NCBI RefSeq assembly: GCF_029223545.1
Contig: NZ_CP097870.1
Location: 2,356,001 to 2,420,000, forward strand
DNA: 64,000 bases
Direction: 5' to 3'
DNA from: Thauera sp. GDN1
Lineage (GTDB): Bacteria; Pseudomonadota; Gammaproteobacteria; Burkholderiales; Rhodocyclaceae
The position numbers and the translations under genes are program-made. Below the pieces are notes generated by a model. The model saw only the letters and a list, made by a program, of their open reading frames with translations, was not told the DNA's origin and ran no database searches. Positions within the stretch are counted from its first letter, which is position 1; each line of letters opens with the position of its first letter. Positions 1 through 7,319 of this stretch are shown here, piece after piece.

Positions 1-299
1 TCGACCTTGGTCAGGCCGCCGTCGCGCCCGAACACGAAGGCGTAGCGGCCGTCGCGCGAGAACACCACCGAGGCGTGCGACAGGTCGCCCAGCCCGCCGA
101 CGGTGGCGAGCACGCTGCGACCGCTGGTCTCGACGACCTTGACGTTGCCATCGGCGCGCTCGATCACCACGCCGAGATCGCCGGTGCCGCGCAGCGCCGC
201 GGGCGGCGTGGTCGAACAGGCGGACAGCAGGGCGACCATGGCGGACAGGACCACCCCCCACAAGGCGGGCGGCGCAAGACGGACTTTCAGGGAAGACAT
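1..299 (-). CDS. nirF: NirF, heme d1 biosynthesis lipoprotein (N-terminal part)
   Basis: This is the first ~99 codons of a gene that runs off the left edge. The ATG at 299 is preceded by GGAG. The product opens with a lipoprotein signal ending in a lipobox (LLSAC, Cys at about residue 28). After it comes the start of a beta-propeller-like region with the motif VVFSRDGRYAFVFGRDGGL, which I recognise as NirF. NirF is a periplasmic, membrane-anchored protein needed for heme d1, the active-site cofactor of cytochrome cd1 nitrite reductase. It follows nirC by 72 bp on the same strand, as in other nir clusters. The catalytic portion is outside the window. Confidence 0.85.
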   Translation of the reverse strand, partial: MSSLKVRLAPPALWGVVLSAMVALLSACSTTPPAALRGTGDLGVVIERADGNVKVVETSGRSVLATVGGLGDLSHASVVFSRDGRYAFVFGRDGGLTKV

Positions 300-371
300 G
301 AGGGCTCCGGCTTCAGGGCGGGGCATGCGCCCCGGGGTATTGGAGCTCCGCGCGCGGCAGCGGCGGAGAGA

Positions 372-755
372 TCAGTTCATGCTGCGCGCTTGGGGCAGCC
401 CCGCGTCGGGGGGAAAGCCGCGCATCAACTGATCGACGATCCATTCGGCCTCGGACTCGGTGACGATGGAGCCGAAGGGCGGCATCGGCGTCCCCGGACG
501 GCCGCCGATGATGGTAGCGACCAGGCTCTCCGCCGGCTTGCCCTCAAGTGCCTCTGCGGTAAGCGCAGGACCGAGCCCGCCCTTGAAGGTGAGCCCGTGA
601 CAGGACCCGCAGTCCTGGCGGACGATATGCACCAGCTCGCGCGCGCGCTGCGCATCGGGCGATGCAGGAAGGGTGTCGGCAGCGGATGCGAGCGCCGAGA
701 CGACGGCCGCACCGATCAGGACGACCACGTGAGCGACGAGGGGCGGGAGTTTCAT
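372..755 (-). CDS. nirC: NirC-like monoheme cytochrome c (c55X)
   Basis: A 127-residue periplasmic c-type cytochrome. A signal peptide (about residues 1-26, ending ALASA-AD) is followed by one heme site, CGSCH at 49-53, and a later TPMPPFG segment whose Met is the likely distal ligand. NirC proteins pass electrons to cytochrome cd1 and have a role in its maturation. Position between nirS and nirF supports the name. A TTG start at 767 is possible, but ATG 755 puts the charged residue and hydrophobic core of the signal peptide in the right place. No strong Shine-Dalgarno is visible. The sequence alone cannot separate NirC from other small nir-linked cytochromes. Confidence 0.8.
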   Translation of the reverse strand: MKLPPLVAHVVVLIGAAVVSALASAADTLPASPDAQRARELVHIVRQDCGSCHGLTFKGGLGPALTAEALEGKPAESLVATIIGGRPGTPMPPFGSIVTESEAEWIVDQLMRGFPPDAGLPQARSMN

Positions 756-883
756 GCTGGAATCCAACGGCGATGCAGTCGCGGACAGAATGGCCTTTCG
801 GCCGGCATGAAACCTTGACTCGAATCAACCATGCCCGGCGTGGGGTTGTGCCGGCGCCCTGCCCGCCGGCCACGCGCCGCACC

Positions 884-1210
884 TCACTCGACGATCACCA
901 CGCCGAGCATCTCTGGATGGGGGCCGCATCGATACTCGAAGCGCCCGGCCTCGGGGAAGGTGCGCGACCACTTCTCGCCCGGAAAGAAGCGCTCCGATTC
1001 CTCGCTGCGTTCGATGAACAGCACCGAGTGGCTCACCCGCTTCTCGTTGTTGCTCCAGGTCACGGTGTCGCCCTTGCCGATGCGCAGCTCGGCCGGACTG
1101 AAGCTGTATTTCTCGATCACCACGACGTGCTCGGCCGCGGCGACCGCAGCCGGGAAACCCAGCGCGAGCATTGCGCCCGCCAGACCCACCACCATCGCTA
1201 CGGATTTCAT
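884..1210 (-). CDS. Small periplasmic cupredoxin (plastocyanin/azurin-like)
   Basis: A 108-residue blue-copper protein. A signal peptide (about 1-26, AVAAA-EH) precedes a single cupredoxin domain. All four type-1 copper ligands can be placed: His61 (VSHSVLF), then Cys95, His98 and Met101 in CGPHPEM near the C-terminus. Such proteins are soluble one-electron carriers. The ATG at 1210 has a strong GGAGG seven bases upstream. It lies inside the nir cluster, between the EB_dh-type heme protein and nirC, so an electron donor role to NirS is likely, but that is inferred from context only. It has its own terminator-like hairpin just upstream. Confidence 0.8.
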   Translation of the reverse strand: MKSVAMVVGLAGAMLALGFPAAVAAAEHVVVIEKYSFSPAELRIGKGDTVTWSNNEKRVSHSVLFIERSEESERFFPGEKWSRTFPEAGRFEYRCGPHPEMLGVVIVE

Positions 1211-1247
1211 GCTGACCTCCTTGCTGTGACGCCTTCAGGATAGCAAA

Positions 1248-1289
1248 CGAAAAAGCGGAAGCCCCGGCCGCAGGGCCCGGACTTCCGCT
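1248..1289 (-). terminator. Rho-independent terminator after the EB_dh-type cytochrome gene
   Basis: On the minus strand the arms AGCGGAAG-type (1282-1289 and 1254-1261) form an 8-bp stem around a GC-rich loop region that can itself pair. A run of T follows (plus-strand A 1248-1254). It lies 43 bp below the stop of the gene ending at 1333 and 38 bp before the cupredoxin start. It should therefore end or attenuate the transcript coming from nirS. Confidence 0.7.
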
Positions 1290-1332
1290 CGGGGGCAGGC
1301 CGCTCGCAAGTGCGAACGGATGGCCCGTGCGC

Positions 1333-2205
1333 TTACTGCTTGGCAGCCTTCACGTGGCCGTCGGCGTCGATACCCAGCTTGTAGCCGAGCGAGACGTGGT
1401 GGAAGCGGCCCGCGGCGCTGTCGTCGTGGATTGCGAAGCCGAAGTTGTAGGCCTTGCCCGATTCGAGCGCCACGTCACCTTCGCCGCCCGCCAGCTTGCG
1501 GGTGAACACGACCGTCCAGTTGTCGCCGTCCTTCTTGCCTTCGGCGCTGACCAGGGCCTTGCCGCCTTCCATCACGCGCTTGTCGGCGACGTAGCCGTCG
1601 AAGCCCTTGTTCTCGCCGCTACGCCACTGGTAGAGGTCGTAGAACTTGCCCTCGGCCAGCGAGGCGCCCTTCACGTACTTGGTCTTGGCTTCGTCGGCGC
1701 CGGGCATGGTGCGCGAATCGGTGTGACAGGTGGCCCAGCAGCCGGCCTGGTCGGCAAGCTCGACCTTGCCGCCGGACTCGAGCATGAACGCGATCTTGAC
1801 CGGGTTCTTGTCGTCCATCTTCGCCGCGCCGGAGGCAGCCGGCTGCTTCCAGGAGAAGCGCAGGTAGAGGTTCTCGCCGTCATGCGCGGCCTGCACCTTG
1901 ACCGGGATCGACGCCGCCTTGCCGGCGATCGGCGTCGGCTCGATCTTCTGCCCGCTGGCCATCTTCTTGCCCATGTCGGCGGTTTCTTCGCTGTGGCAGT
2001 CGGCGCAGGTCTCGCCCTTCTTCAGCGCGCGCGCGCCACCGTGCTCGGTGCCCTTCTGGATCCACTCCAGCGGCGACACGCCCGGATAGAACAGGGTGAA
2101 GTCCTTGGCCTCGACCTTGCCCCAGTCGGGCGCAGCGGCCATCGCGCTACCGGCACCGAACGCCAGGAATGCGCCCACGGCGCCAGCAATCATGGTTTTC
2201 TTCAT
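1333..2205 (-). CDS. Periplasmic c-type heme protein with EB_dh-like domain
   Basis: A 290-residue exported protein. The signal peptide spans about residues 1-24 (SAMA-AAPD). One canonical heme-c site, CADCH, lies at about 67-71. A second cysteine pair has one extra spacer residue: CWATCH at about 156-161. The middle and C-terminal parts (LYLRFSWKQP, YDLYQWRSG, NYNFGFAIHD-like stretches) resemble the heme-binding fold of the ethylbenzene dehydrogenase gamma subunit family. That family binds heme and carries electrons in the periplasm. ATG 2205 has GAGG eight bases upstream; an ATG at 2211 is too close to it. It sits 48 bp after nirT, so it is probably co-transcribed and works in the electron path to NirS. 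Its partner is unknown. Confidence 0.7.
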   Translation of the reverse strand: MKKTMIAGAVGAFLAFGAGSAMAAAPDWGKVEAKDFTLFYPGVSPLEWIQKGTEHGGARALKKGETCADCHSEETADMGKKMASGQKIEPTPIAGKAASIPVKVQAAHDGENLYLRFSWKQPAASGAAKMDDKNPVKIAFMLESGGKVELADQAGCWATCHTDSRTMPGADEAKTKYVKGASLAEGKFYDLYQWRSGENKGFDGYVADKRVMEGGKALVSAEGKKDGDNWTVVFTRKLAGGEGDVALESGKAYNFGFAIHDDSAAGRFHHVSLGYKLGIDADGHVKAAKQ

Positions 2206-2253
2206 CGTCATTTCCTCACTGTGCTTGGGTTGGGCCTCGATGCAGGGCGAACC

Positions 2254-2865
2254 TTACATCTCGTCTTCCTCGGTCATGCCTGCCGGCTTGTTGTGGGAGA
2301 TACCCTTGTGGCAGTCGATGCAGGTCATCTTGTCAGCGATGGCCATCTCGTGCTGCTTGCGTGCGCGCTGCTTTTGAACCTCGGGGTTCATGCTCTCCAG
2401 GCTATGGCAGTTACGGCATTCGCGCGAGTCGACCGACTTCATGCGCGCCCATTCACGCCGGGCGAGGGTCAGGCGCTTGGCCTCGAACTTCTCGCGGGTG
2501 TCGATGGTACCGGTAATCTTGCCCCAGACCTCGCGGGACGCCTGGATCTTGCGCATCATCTTGTACGTCCAGTCCTTCGGAACGTGACAATCCGAGCACA
2601 CCGCACGCACGCCCGTGCGGTTGCGGTAGTGAATCGTTTCCTTGTATTCCTGATACACGTTGTCATACATCTCGTGGCAGGAAATGCAGAATTTCTCGGT
2701 GTTCGTGGCTTCCATCGCGGTGTTGAAACCGCCCCAGAGCAGCACACCCAGCACGACTCCAACAGCCAACAGACCGCCCAGCGATCTCTTCGACGGGCGG
2801 CGCAGGCGTGCCCAGAAGCCGCCCGAATCTTCTTGTTTGAGGTTGTCGCTGTTTCGATCTGACAT
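2254..2865 (-). CDS. nirT: NapC/NirT-family tetraheme cytochrome c
   Basis: A 203-residue membrane-anchored quinol dehydrogenase. One N-terminal transmembrane helix (about 29-47) is followed by a periplasmic domain with four heme-c sites: CISCH 60-64, CSDCH 90-94, CRNCH 150-154 and CIDCH 182-186. This is the family's usual size and heme count. NapC/NirT proteins oxidise quinol and feed electrons to periplasmic reductases. Position directly after nirS argues for NirT serving nitrite reductase. It is separated from nirS by a strong GC hairpin. The name NirT rather than NapC rests on context. Confidence 0.88.
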   Translation of the reverse strand: MSDRNSDNLKQEDSGGFWARLRRPSKRSLGGLLAVGVVLGVLLWGGFNTAMEATNTEKFCISCHEMYDNVYQEYKETIHYRNRTGVRAVCSDCHVPKDWTYKMMRKIQASREVWGKITGTIDTREKFEAKRLTLARREWARMKSVDSRECRNCHSLESMNPEVQKQRARKQHEMAIADKMTCIDCHKGISHNKPAGMTEEDEM

Positions 2866-2883
2866 GGAATTCTTCCCTCGTGT

Positions 2884-2907
2884 CCCCCCGCGCCGGAGCG
2901 CGGGGGG
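2884..2907 (-). terminator. Perfect GC hairpin between nirS and nirT
   Basis: A 10-bp perfect stem (2884-2893 with 2898-2907) closes a four-base loop. There is no T-run on either side, so it is not a classical terminator. Set 27 bp after the nirS stop, it fits a 3'-end stabiliser or partial attenuator that would give nirS a higher message level than nirT and the genes behind it. Confidence 0.55.
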
Positions 2908-2933
2908 TGTTCAGCTACGGTCGTACAGGCCGA

Positions 2934-4616
2934 TCAATAGACGTCGTGCATCGTGTTATACACGTTGAACTTGCCGGTCGGCGTGACGATGGCCGGGTCG
3001 GTGATCACCTTCTTCACCTTCAGGGTCTTGTCGTCGTAGATCACGATCGCGGACTGGTCGGTCTTGCCACCCCACAGCGAGATCCAGACTTCGTCGCCGG
3101 CCTCGTTGTACTCGGGCTGCACCGCACGACGGATCGCCTTGCTTTCGGGCAGGCCCGAGTCCTTGGCGACGTCGAGGCGGACCGGCTCCTTCTTCAGATC
3201 GGCCTTGTCGAACACGAACACGGCTTCAGCGATCTCACGCTCGGGGTTCATCGGCGCGTCGGCCCAGAAGTTCTTCGACTTCGGGTGCGTCTTGACGAAC
3301 AGGTTGCCAGCGCCCGGCATCTTCAGCTGCTGCACCACCTTCCAGTTGTGCTCCTTGTACTTCGCGAACTTCGGATCGTCGGAAGCGGTGGAGATCAGCG
3401 AGACGACGGCGTCACCGAGGTGGCCGGTCGACCAGACCGGGCCGAACTCCGGATGGACGAAGTTGGCGCCACGACCCGGGTGCGGGATCTTCGCGGTGTC
3501 GACCAGCGCGGCGAGCTTGCCCGTCTTGGTGTCGACCGCGGCGACCTTGTTCGAGGCGTTGGCAGCGACCATGAAGTAGCGGCCCGACGCGTCCCAGCCG
3601 CCGTCGTGCAGGAACTTGGCGGATTCGATCGTGGTGGTCTTCAGGTTCTTGATGTCGCTGTAGTCCACCAGCTGGATCATGCCGGTTTCCTTGACGTTGA
3701 CCACCCACTCCGGCTTGGTCAGCGAGGCCACGATGGAGGCCACGCGCGGCTCGGGGTGATAGTCGCCATCGACGGTATTGCCGCGGGTCGACACGATCTT
3801 CATCGGCTCGAGGGTCTCGCCGTCCATGATCGAGTACTGGGGCGGCCAGTAGGTGCCGCCGATCAGGTACTTGTCCTCGTAGCCCTTGAACTTCGAGGTG
3901 TCGACCGAACGCGCGTCCGAACCCAGGCGCACGGTGGCGACCGTGGTGGGCTCTTCGTAGAACATGTCGATGATGGTGGTCAGGCCGTCACGACCGACGG
4001 TGTAGACATAGCGGCCTGAAGCCGACAGGCGCGAGATGTGCACCGCGTAGCCGGTGTCGAGGATCTTCCAGATCTTGTGGGTGTCGCCATCGACCAGGGC
4101 CAGCTTGCCCGCGTCGCGCAGCGTGATCGCGAACACGTTCTTCAGGTTGACCTTGTTCATCTGCTTGGTCGGACGGTCCTTGACCGGAACGATCAGCTTC
4201 CAGCTGTCCTTCATGTCCTTCAGCGAGAACTCGGGCGGGATCGGCGGCTCATTCTGGATGTAGCGCGCCATCAGGTTGATCTCTTCCTTGGTCAGGATGT
4301 CGTCGTAGTTGACCATGCCGCCTTCGGTGCCGTAGGAGATGATCTTCTCCAGGCGATCGGTACCGAGCTTGAGCGTGCCGCCCTCGAGCTTGGTGCCATC
4401 AGGCGCGGTCTTGGTCCAGTGCGGCTCGAGGTTCTTGCCGGTGGCGCCCTTGCGCAGCACACCGTGGCAACCGGCGCAGCGCTCGAAGTAGATGAGCTTG
4501 CCCTTTTCCATCTCCTCGGCAGTCAGCTTCGGCGCTTCCTGCGCCCATGCACTGCTCATGGCCATCGGCAGGATCGCCATCGCGAGCGCCGAACCGATCA
4601 AACGAGTTTTTTGCAT
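2934..4616 (-). CDS. nirS: Cytochrome cd1 nitrite reductase NirS
   Basis: A 560-residue periplasmic enzyme that reduces nitrite to nitric oxide, the key step of denitrification. Signal peptide about 1-26 (SSAWA-QE). The N-terminal cytochrome c domain has one heme site, CAGCH at 47-51. The rest is the eight-bladed propeller that holds heme d1, with the typical His-rich stretch HPGRGANFVHPEFGPVWSTG near residues 388-407. Length and order match the family and all landmarks are intact. The start is taken at ATG 4616 (MQKTRLIG), which has GGAGAGG upstream and begins a clean signal peptide; an in-frame ATG at 4637 would spoil it. Expression is probably driven by the FNR/DNR box at 4693-4706. Confidence 0.96.
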   Translation of the reverse strand: MQKTRLIGSALAMAILPMAMSSAWAQEAPKLTAEEMEKGKLIYFERCAGCHGVLRKGATGKNLEPHWTKTAPDGTKLEGGTLKLGTDRLEKIISYGTEGGMVNYDDILTKEEINLMARYIQNEPPIPPEFSLKDMKDSWKLIVPVKDRPTKQMNKVNLKNVFAITLRDAGKLALVDGDTHKIWKILDTGYAVHISRLSASGRYVYTVGRDGLTTIIDMFYEEPTTVATVRLGSDARSVDTSKFKGYEDKYLIGGTYWPPQYSIMDGETLEPMKIVSTRGNTVDGDYHPEPRVASIVASLTKPEWVVNVKETGMIQLVDYSDIKNLKTTTIESAKFLHDGGWDASGRYFMVAANASNKVAAVDTKTGKLAALVDTAKIPHPGRGANFVHPEFGPVWSTGHLGDAVVSLISTASDDPKFAKYKEHNWKVVQQLKMPGAGNLFVKTHPKSKNFWADAPMNPEREIAEAVFVFDKADLKKEPVRLDVAKDSGLPESKAIRRAVQPEYNEAGDEVWISLWGGKTDQSAIVIYDDKTLKVKKVITDPAIVTPTGKFNVYNTMHDVY

Positions 4617-4663
4617 TGCCCTCTCCTTACACGACACGGGATATGAAACGACGTTGTGACGGC

Positions 4664-4706
4664 AGTATGGTTTTTCTCAGGAGCCCCCATCCTTGATGTG
4701 AATTAA
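4664..4706 (-). promoter_or_regulatory. FNR/DNR-type promoter of nirS
   Basis: On the plus strand 4693-4706 reads TTGATGTGAATTAA, nine of ten matches to TTGAT-N4-ATCAA. A -10-like CATACT lies on the minus strand at 4669-4664. Its centre is 33 bp from the centre of the box, the geometry of a class II FNR-dependent promoter. The predicted start of transcription is near 4657, about 40 nt before the nirS ATG. The box could also influence nirE, 175 bp away on the other strand. Confidence 0.75.
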
Positions 4707-4880
4707 TTTTCCCCACGAAGCCTGAGGATAAAGTTCAGTGGCACCGAAATGCAGTCCGGGACGGGCGAATACAGCTTCGACCGGGGTTCCGGATGTGTTA
4801 GCCGGAAACCTCGCAGCGAACCCGTCGCCATGGATCGCCCCATAATTTCAAGCCTTGCGCGCCAGGGTGGGAGCTTCTAA

Positions 4881-5777
4881 ATGTACGCAGGACATCAGGT
4901 ATCAGACGCTTCGCCCTTCGGCAGCGGCGCGACGCGCGCTTTCCGTGCGCCCTCCCGCTCCCCCGCTCGCCTGGGCGCATCGGGGAGCCGCAGCGCGGGC
5001 GCTCGCCAGGGCGCGAGCCGCGGCGCAGGCAAGGTGTTCCTGGTCGGTGCGGGCCCGGGCGATCCGGACCTGCTGACGGTGAAGGCCCAGCGCCTGATCA
5101 CCCAGGCCCAGGTGGTGGTCTTCGACCATCTGGTCGGGGAAGCGATCGTCGACCTGATCCCCGCCGCCGCACGGCGGGTGTATGCCGGCAAGGAAGCCGG
5201 CAATCACGCCCTGCCCCAGCACGCGATCAACCGTCTGCTCGTGGAGCTGGCGAGCGAGGGCCTGGACGTGGTCCGCCTCAAGGGCGGCGACCCCTTCATC
5301 TTCGGCCGCGGCGGCGAGGAGATGCAGGCGGTGCTCGACGCCGGCCTCGAATGCGAGATCGTCCCCGGCATCACCGCGGCCGCGGGCGCAGCATCCTGTA
5401 CCGGCATTCCGCTGACCCACCGCGAGCATGCCCAGACCCTGGTCTTCGCCACCGGACACCTGAAGGACGATACCGTCGACCTAGACTGGACCGCCCTCGC
5501 CCGCCCCCGCCAGACCGTGGTGATCTACATGGGCCTGGGCGCGCTCGACATCATCTGCACGCAGCTGATCGCCCACGGCCTGCCCGCGCACACCCCGGCC
5601 GCCGTCATCCATGCGGCGACCACCCCGGGCCAGTGCGGCGTGCACAGCAACATCGCGCACCTGCCCGCGGCGGTTCGCGAAGCCGGGATCCGCACCCCGG
5701 CGCTGATCATGATCGGCGAAGTCGTGGCCCTGGACCCCGGCCTGCTGCTCGAACACGCGCTGCAGTCCGCCGCCTGA
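4881..5777 (+). CDS. nirE: Uroporphyrinogen-III C-methyltransferase (NirE/CobA type)
   Basis: A 298-residue SAM-dependent methyltransferase that makes precorrin-2 from uroporphyrinogen III, the entry to siroheme and heme d1. The SUMT landmarks are present: VFLVGAGPGDPDLLTVKA near residue 52, RLKGGDPFIFGRGGEE near 135, VPGITAAAG, GIPLTHRE and YMGLG. Divergent placement next to nirS points to the heme d1 pathway (NirE); a role in siroheme or cobalamin synthesis is not excluded. ATG 4881 has GGGAG seven bases upstream. The first ~50 residues are a Ser/Ala/Arg/Gly-rich extension before the catalytic fold. Confidence 0.88.
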   Translation: MYAGHQVSDASPFGSGATRAFRAPSRSPARLGASGSRSAGARQGASRGAGKVFLVGAGPGDPDLLTVKAQRLITQAQVVVFDHLVGEAIVDLIPAAARRVYAGKEAGNHALPQHAINRLLVELASEGLDVVRLKGGDPFIFGRGGEEMQAVLDAGLECEIVPGITAAAGAASCTGIPLTHREHAQTLVFATGHLKDDTVDLDWTALARPRQTVVIYMGLGALDIICTQLIAHGLPAHTPAAVIHAATTPGQCGVHSNIAHLPAAVREAGIRTPALIMIGEVVALDPGLLLEHALQSAA

Positions 5778-5833
5778 GCCGGCAGCGCCCAGCCTGCGCA
5801 AGCCTGACCGACCCGCCACGGGTAGAATGAGGC

Positions 5834-7306
5834 ATGTCCGCAGCATCCGAGGCACCGAGAGGCATGGCCGACGAGAATCAGTTCTTTCGTCCAATCCGCG
5901 ATTTCTACCAGCGTGGCGTCGTCAGCTGCACGGCCGACGACGCCCTGGTCGACATCGTCGCGCAGATGCGCGCGCGCAGCATCTCGTGTGTCGTCGTGCT
6001 CGCCGACGGCAAGCCGTTCGCGATCGTCACCGACCGCGACCTGCGCAACAAGGTCGTCGCCACCGGCAAGGATCCGGCAAGCCTGTGCGTGGCGGACGTC
6101 ATGAGCAGCCCGCTGGTGACGATCGCCGAGGACGACGTCCTCTACGAGGCGCTCTACCGCATGTCGCGCCACAACATCCATCGCCTCGTGGTGGTGGATC
6201 AGGCGGGCGTGCTCGCCGGCATCATCACCGTCACCGACATCCTCCGCCTGCAGGCCCACTCGCCGCATCAGCTCGTGCTGGACATCGAGAAGGCGGACTC
6301 GATCGACGCGCTGCGCGAACTCCACCAGCGCATCCAGAAACTGATCATCCACCTCGCCGGCACCGGGATCGCGATCCGCGAGATGGTGAAGCTGATCGCC
6401 AACCTCAACGACCAGGTGCTGATCCGGCTGATCCATCTGCTGCGGGCGGAGAAGTACCCCGACCTGACCGGGGATTTCGCCTTCGTGGTGATGGGCAGCG
6501 AAGGACGCGGCGAGCAGACCCTGTCCACCGACCAGGACAACGCGATCATCTACGACGACAGCGTGAGCGGCGAGGCCCTCGCCCGCCTGGAGGCGTTCTC
6601 AGGCGACCTGATCGATGCGCTGATATCGATCGGCGTGCCGCCCTGCCCCGGCGGCATCATGGCCAAGAATCCGCAGTGGCGGCGCAGCCTGTCCGAGTGG
6701 CGCCAGGAGCTGACGCGCTGGCTGTCCACGCCGACGCCGGACAACGTGATGACCGGCAGCATGTTCATGGACCTGCGTCCGCTCTACGGCCGCGCCGACC
6801 TGGTGGACACGCTGCGCACCCATGCCTTCCATTACATGGCCAACGAACAGGGCTTCCTGGTGCGCATGGCCCAGAACATGACGCAGTTCGCGCCGCCGCT
6901 GGGCTGGTTCGGACGCATCAAGGTGGACAAATCCGGCCCTCACCGCGGTCAGCTCGATCTCAAGAAGGCCGGCATCTTCGCGATCACCGACGGCATCAAG
7001 GCCCTCGCGATCGAAGCCGGAAGGCTGCACGGCAGCACGCACGACCGCATGGAGGCGCTGGTGGAAGCCGGCGTCATGAAGGCCGAACAGGTCGCCGACC
7101 TGCGCGCCGCCTTCGACTTCCTCGTGCTGATGCGCCTGCAGGGCCAGGTCGCCGCCCTGCGCACCGACACGACGCCGAGCAACTACATCGCGCTCGAACA
7201 CCTCAACGCCATGGAACAGGGCGAACTGCGCCTCGCACTCGAGGGCGTGGCCAAGTTCCAGTCCTTCATCGAGCACCACTTCAAGCTGCAGCTGCTGCGC
7301 AACTGA
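5834..7306 (+). CDS. CBS-domain/DUF294 putative nucleotidyltransferase
   Basis: A 490-residue cytosolic protein. Two CBS domains (about 15-75 and 85-145) are followed by a DUF294 nucleotidyltransferase-like core with GSEGRGEQTLSTDQDN near residue 218, which carries the GS and DxD metal-binding signature. A helical DUF294_C region completes it. CBS pairs usually sense adenine nucleotides, and the enzymatic target of this family is not established. Homologues often sit with acetate symporters and DnaQ-like exonucleases; here those lie 25 kb away. An ATG at 5864 (MADENQFF) is an alternative start. A TAGAAT -10-like box at 5823-5828 would place transcription start close to 5835, which favours 5864 or a leaderless message. 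It ends 13 bp from a convergent gene. Confidence 0.82.
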   Translation: MSAASEAPRGMADENQFFRPIRDFYQRGVVSCTADDALVDIVAQMRARSISCVVVLADGKPFAIVTDRDLRNKVVATGKDPASLCVADVMSSPLVTIAEDDVLYEALYRMSRHNIHRLVVVDQAGVLAGIITVTDILRLQAHSPHQLVLDIEKADSIDALRELHQRIQKLIIHLAGTGIAIREMVKLIANLNDQVLIRLIHLLRAEKYPDLTGDFAFVVMGSEGRGEQTLSTDQDNAIIYDDSVSGEALARLEAFSGDLIDALISIGVPPCPGGIMAKNPQWRRSLSEWRQELTRWLSTPTPDNVMTGSMFMDLRPLYGRADLVDTLRTHAFHYMANEQGFLVRMAQNMTQFAPPLGWFGRIKVDKSGPHRGQLDLKKAGIFAITDGIKALAIEAGRLHGSTHDRMEALVEAGVMKAEQVADLRAAFDFLVLMRLQGQVAALRTDTTPSNYIALEHLNAMEQGELRLALEGVAKFQSFIEHHFKLQLLRN

Positions 7307-7319
7307 ATCCGTGCGCGTC

